From: Phymatolithon calcareum
Taxonomy: Eukaryota; Rhodophyta; Florideophyceae; Hapalidiales
Length of the DNA stretch: 64,000 nucleotides
Direction of reading: 5' to 3'
Assembly (NCBI GenBank): GCA_977006965.1
Contig: OZ345370.1
Location: forward strand, 124,001 to 188,000
A model generated the notes under the pieces. The model was given only the letters and a program-made list of their open reading frames with translations. It made no database searches and was not told the DNA's origin. Of the stretch, positions 61,725 through 64,000 are shown in pieces; position 1 is the stretch's first letter; every line of letters begins with the position of its first letter. The position numbers and the translations under genes are program-made.

Positions 61725-62570
61725 TTATACTTCCTCATCATAGTTTTCCTCATCTTCCTCTTCCTCATCTGCAAGCTCATCTTCCACCTCCTCACTATCC
61801 TTATCGGCTTCCTTGTTCAGCTTTGTCATGTCACCTTTTTCCCCTGCCGTCATAGTTTTCGGAAAGTACTCACTTGCATACACAATTGTTACAAGCGCCG
61901 TCGTCCTCTGTTCGACAGCAACAACCTCTCCAGACAGCTCAATTGGTCCCCGCACACGCACAGCCGGCAACGGTGGTGGAATGAACATTCTAGTAATATC
62001 GATTGTGTTAGGGGCAATGATACTTGTTCCCGCTGCCAGTGCAGCCGCACGCCCCTCAGCACGAGCGTTCTCTACGGCTTCCTTGATAGCAGCATGACGA
62101 GCTACGGAAAGATCCTTCTTACTTCCCGTGAGCCGGATGCCCAAAATTTTTGTCCCACCATTCTGTAAAGCCCCCTTTAAGATCTTTCCCGTGGAGCCCA
62201 CGTCAGTCTGGAACATGAATCGGAGAATGCCTGAGAATGCCCTAGCATTTGAGTGCCGCCCGAGCGGGGTGCGCGGGAGTAAATTTTTCTGTCGAATGGC
62301 TATGTTCCGCGTCGCCAGTTTCTCCACATCATTCTCACGCAAATAGTTCACTAGGGATGACGAATGGCGACGGAGCATGCTTTTTACATATAGTGCACTT
62401 GGACCGGTCACATCAACACTTAGATGGACGAGAGAGACTGTGGTCTTGTATGCACCGCGGCCTACACCGGTGACTTTCACGAATTCGCTGTCTTCACATT
62501 CTTCTTGGGCATGTGCGCCCATGAAGAACAAGGCGAAAAGCAAATAGCCGAATAGAGCGGTAGAAGCCAT
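61725..62570 (-). CDS. Secreted SIMPL-domain (DUF541) protein
   Basis: 281 codons, single exon. A clear signal peptide (MASTALFGYLLFALFFMGAHA, cleavage before QEE) leads to a SIMPL/DUF541-type domain at about 30-235. It has VKVTGVGRGAYKTTVSLVHLSVDV at the start of the fold, TKILGIRLTGSKKDLSVARHAAIKEAVENARAEG in the middle helix, ALAAGTSI, and a last strand TALVTIVYA. The tail is acidic (EEVEDELADEEEEDEENYDEEV) with no HDEL-type signal. SIMPL proteins are exported and often linked to stress or envelope functions in bacteria; the eukaryotic role is unclear. The start Met is the only one before the signal sequence. The gene is isolated, with no intron. Confidence 0.8.
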   Translation of the reverse strand: MASTALFGYLLFALFFMGAHAQEECEDSEFVKVTGVGRGAYKTTVSLVHLSVDVTGPSALYVKSMLRRHSSSLVNYLRENDVEKLATRNIAIRQKNLLPRTPLGRHSNARAFSGILRFMFQTDVGSTGKILKGALQNGGTKILGIRLTGSKKDLSVARHAAIKEAVENARAEGRAAALAAGTSIIAPNTIDITRMFIPPPLPAVRVRGPIELSGEVVAVEQRTTALVTIVYASEYFPKTMTAGEKGDMTKLNKEADKDSEEVEDELADEEEEDEENYDEEV

Positions 62571-63035
62571 AGGGGAGAGAAGAGCTTGAGATCTGTCACA
62601 AAAAGAGAAGCTCTGTTCGCTATCTGAGAGGAGAGATGGTGTTGAAGCTTCTGTCGTTTGGCTTTAGTGCAACATATTGTAAATAAACCTAATGTGAATA
62701 GACTTTATGCATGTTAGAGCTCATGGGCAAAGGATAGCATCTAGGACCACGTCACGACATCCTTTCATTTAAATGAATGGCAATTGTGCGCCTCGTAATG
62801 TTCGGTCACGATCCTATTACGTTGCGCATCATCCTCACAAATTATCTTGCATTCGGGGACAAATTGAGTGCCTTGAAAGACTGATTTTTTTGTAGACGGG
62901 CGCCTTTGCTTCGAAATGCCAATGCTCGCTGAGCGGTTTATAGGAATGCATTTCTGAAGTGCGTGTTTGCAAACAATGACGTGAAGATCTTTTCACGTCA
63001 CTCTGCCAGATAAGGACGTAACAAAAAATTTAATC
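62571..63035. other. Upstream region of the SIMPL gene
   Basis: No coding sequence. It holds the promoter side of the minus-strand gene; no TATA box is clear. Confidence 0.4.
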
Positions 63036-63039
63036 ATCC

Positions 63040-63610
63040 TTTGGGGTTATATGTTGATTTATTTCAAAAGCTCCCAAAACCTCAGTTTGAATAAGAGGGC
63101 AGCTTCTCGCTGTCTTCCACATTCATCTCTCTACTAGCCTCCTAATATCTCCTTAATCCGAATTTCTCTCCCTGCGAGGGCTCGAGTGACTCCTTCGCAT
63201 TCATATTCTGTTTCTTGGTCCATCTTCATGCACCGTAGTGTGCTTTGTAAAACAACGAGCTCATCCACAGCACCGGGCCCAAAGTACTTCGCTAAAACTG
63301 ATTTTCTCCGCAAAGGAGCTCCGTTGAAAAGAAATCTCAGGCATCTCGACCGCGCCGTTCTGTCCCTTATATGTAACACTCCTGGTAGTTCATTCGGCTT
63401 GTCGACCGGGATTTTAATTGTCCGTCCCTCTTCTTCCAACGTCCATATTTTTGCTGCTTCCCGTATGCGTCCGGTTTTTGATAGCATACCTTCTTCTGCT
63501 TGTTTTAGAGCTTCGTTGAGGTGCTTCTCTTCTCTAAGATGTCCAATATCCTTTCATACATCTTCCAGGTCTTCTTCTCTTCCTTGGTATTCTTCTGCGA
63601 GCAATCATCC
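63040..63610 (-). mobile_element. LINE 3' fragment, minus strand
   Basis: ORF 63487-63134 encodes RDRTARSRCLRFLFNGAPLR, RKSVLAKYFGPGAVDELV and RALAGREIRIKEI, homologous to the C-terminus of the 38.2-kb ORF2. Upstream the frame continues to about 63600 with one TGA stop. The 3' UTR ends GGAGCTTTTGAAATAAATCA near 63050, as in the 38.1-kb element. It is 5'-truncated. Confidence 0.8.
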
Positions 63611-63669
63611 TTTGTGGCGACAGCTTGGAACGATTATGGAGAGTTCTCCGGAAGAGCGTTGATATTTCT

Positions 63670-64000
63670 CAAGTGAATCAGCACGGATGTACGACATCGA
63701 CAGCTGGTCACAAAATACGCAAGCAGCAGGTTCCCTCAAATGAGCACGACGGTGATATCAGATACATTTGGGGCGGCAACTGAGCATCACCTGGAGACTG
63801 TACGCAAGAAGCTATCAGAGTGTTAACAACGGAAAGGGCACTAGATCATTGATTATATGGAAATCCACAAGTCCCTGTGTTAGGGACTAGGCGATATACT
63901 GGAACGAACAAGTACAAAAATGGTGCTCCCGTACAGTCTTTGGAGCGTTTCTGAGCGCTCGTAATTAAACAACTAATCAGTTGATGAAAAACATATGAGC
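63670..64000. other. Right edge, no feature recognised
   Basis: No ORF or repeat match seen. Confidence 0.4.

Noticed and set aside
1-64000. CRISPR array, phage defence island or bacterial operon
   Set aside because: No regularly spaced short repeats, no operon-like gene packing, and spliceosomal introns plus LINE/LTR elements throughout; this is eukaryotic DNA.

Overview
This is eukaryotic nuclear DNA in which decayed transposable elements far outnumber host genes. Host genes are small: one is single-exon, and two others have 89-114 bp GT-AG introns that I can place by reading frame. A heme peroxidase with an apparent thylakoid-lumen (twin-arginine) targeting signal implies a photosynthetic eukaryote. 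Few short introns, Ty3/chromovirus and APE-type LINE elements, and hAT transposases would fit a red (florideophyte) alga. That assignment is an inference, not a proof.

Layout. 0-2.2 kb: three LINE fragments in alternating orientation. 3-9.5 kb: a split unclassified repeat, then a Ty3/gypsy element with a 5' LTR and chromodomain polyprotein broken by three in-frame stops and one frameshift. 10.4-11.9 kb: a 5'-truncated LINE with a 15-bp target duplication. 12.4-17.8 kb: a large inverted duplication with about 1.7-kb arms, each carrying a copy of an unrecognised 216-residue protein gene; one copy is intact, the other frameshifted and with an altered TATA box. 18.9-24.7 kb: a complete second Ty3/chromovirus on the minus strand (two 378-bp LTRs, 5-bp TSD, polypurine tract) with badly decayed coding. 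25.4-28.5 kb: a short DNA transposon, a hAT fragment interrupted by a solo LTR, and a LINE 3' end. 29-35 kb: AT-rich, mostly unassigned DNA with an inverted repeat pair, one member of which holds a MITE whose empty site is visible in the other. 35.4-38 kb: another hAT fragment, then a DNA transposon nested in a LINE tail. 38.1-43.4 kb: a nearly full-length two-ORF LINE.

Host-type genes lie mainly on the right: an ascorbate-peroxidase-like gene (43.8-44.8 kb, minus), a type II membrane GT92-like glycosyltransferase gene or pseudogene (56.1-58.3 kb, plus), and a secreted SIMPL/DUF541 protein (61.7-62.6 kb, minus). Further LINE fragments separate them (46-48, 50.7-52.8, 54.6-55.5, 59.9-61.0, 63.0-63.6 kb). 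I see no operon-like organisation and no functional link between the three.

The most unusual material is the inverted gene pair with three tandem palindromes next to its promoter, the scatter of very tight near-perfect palindromes elsewhere, and several nested insertions dated by target duplications or an empty site.
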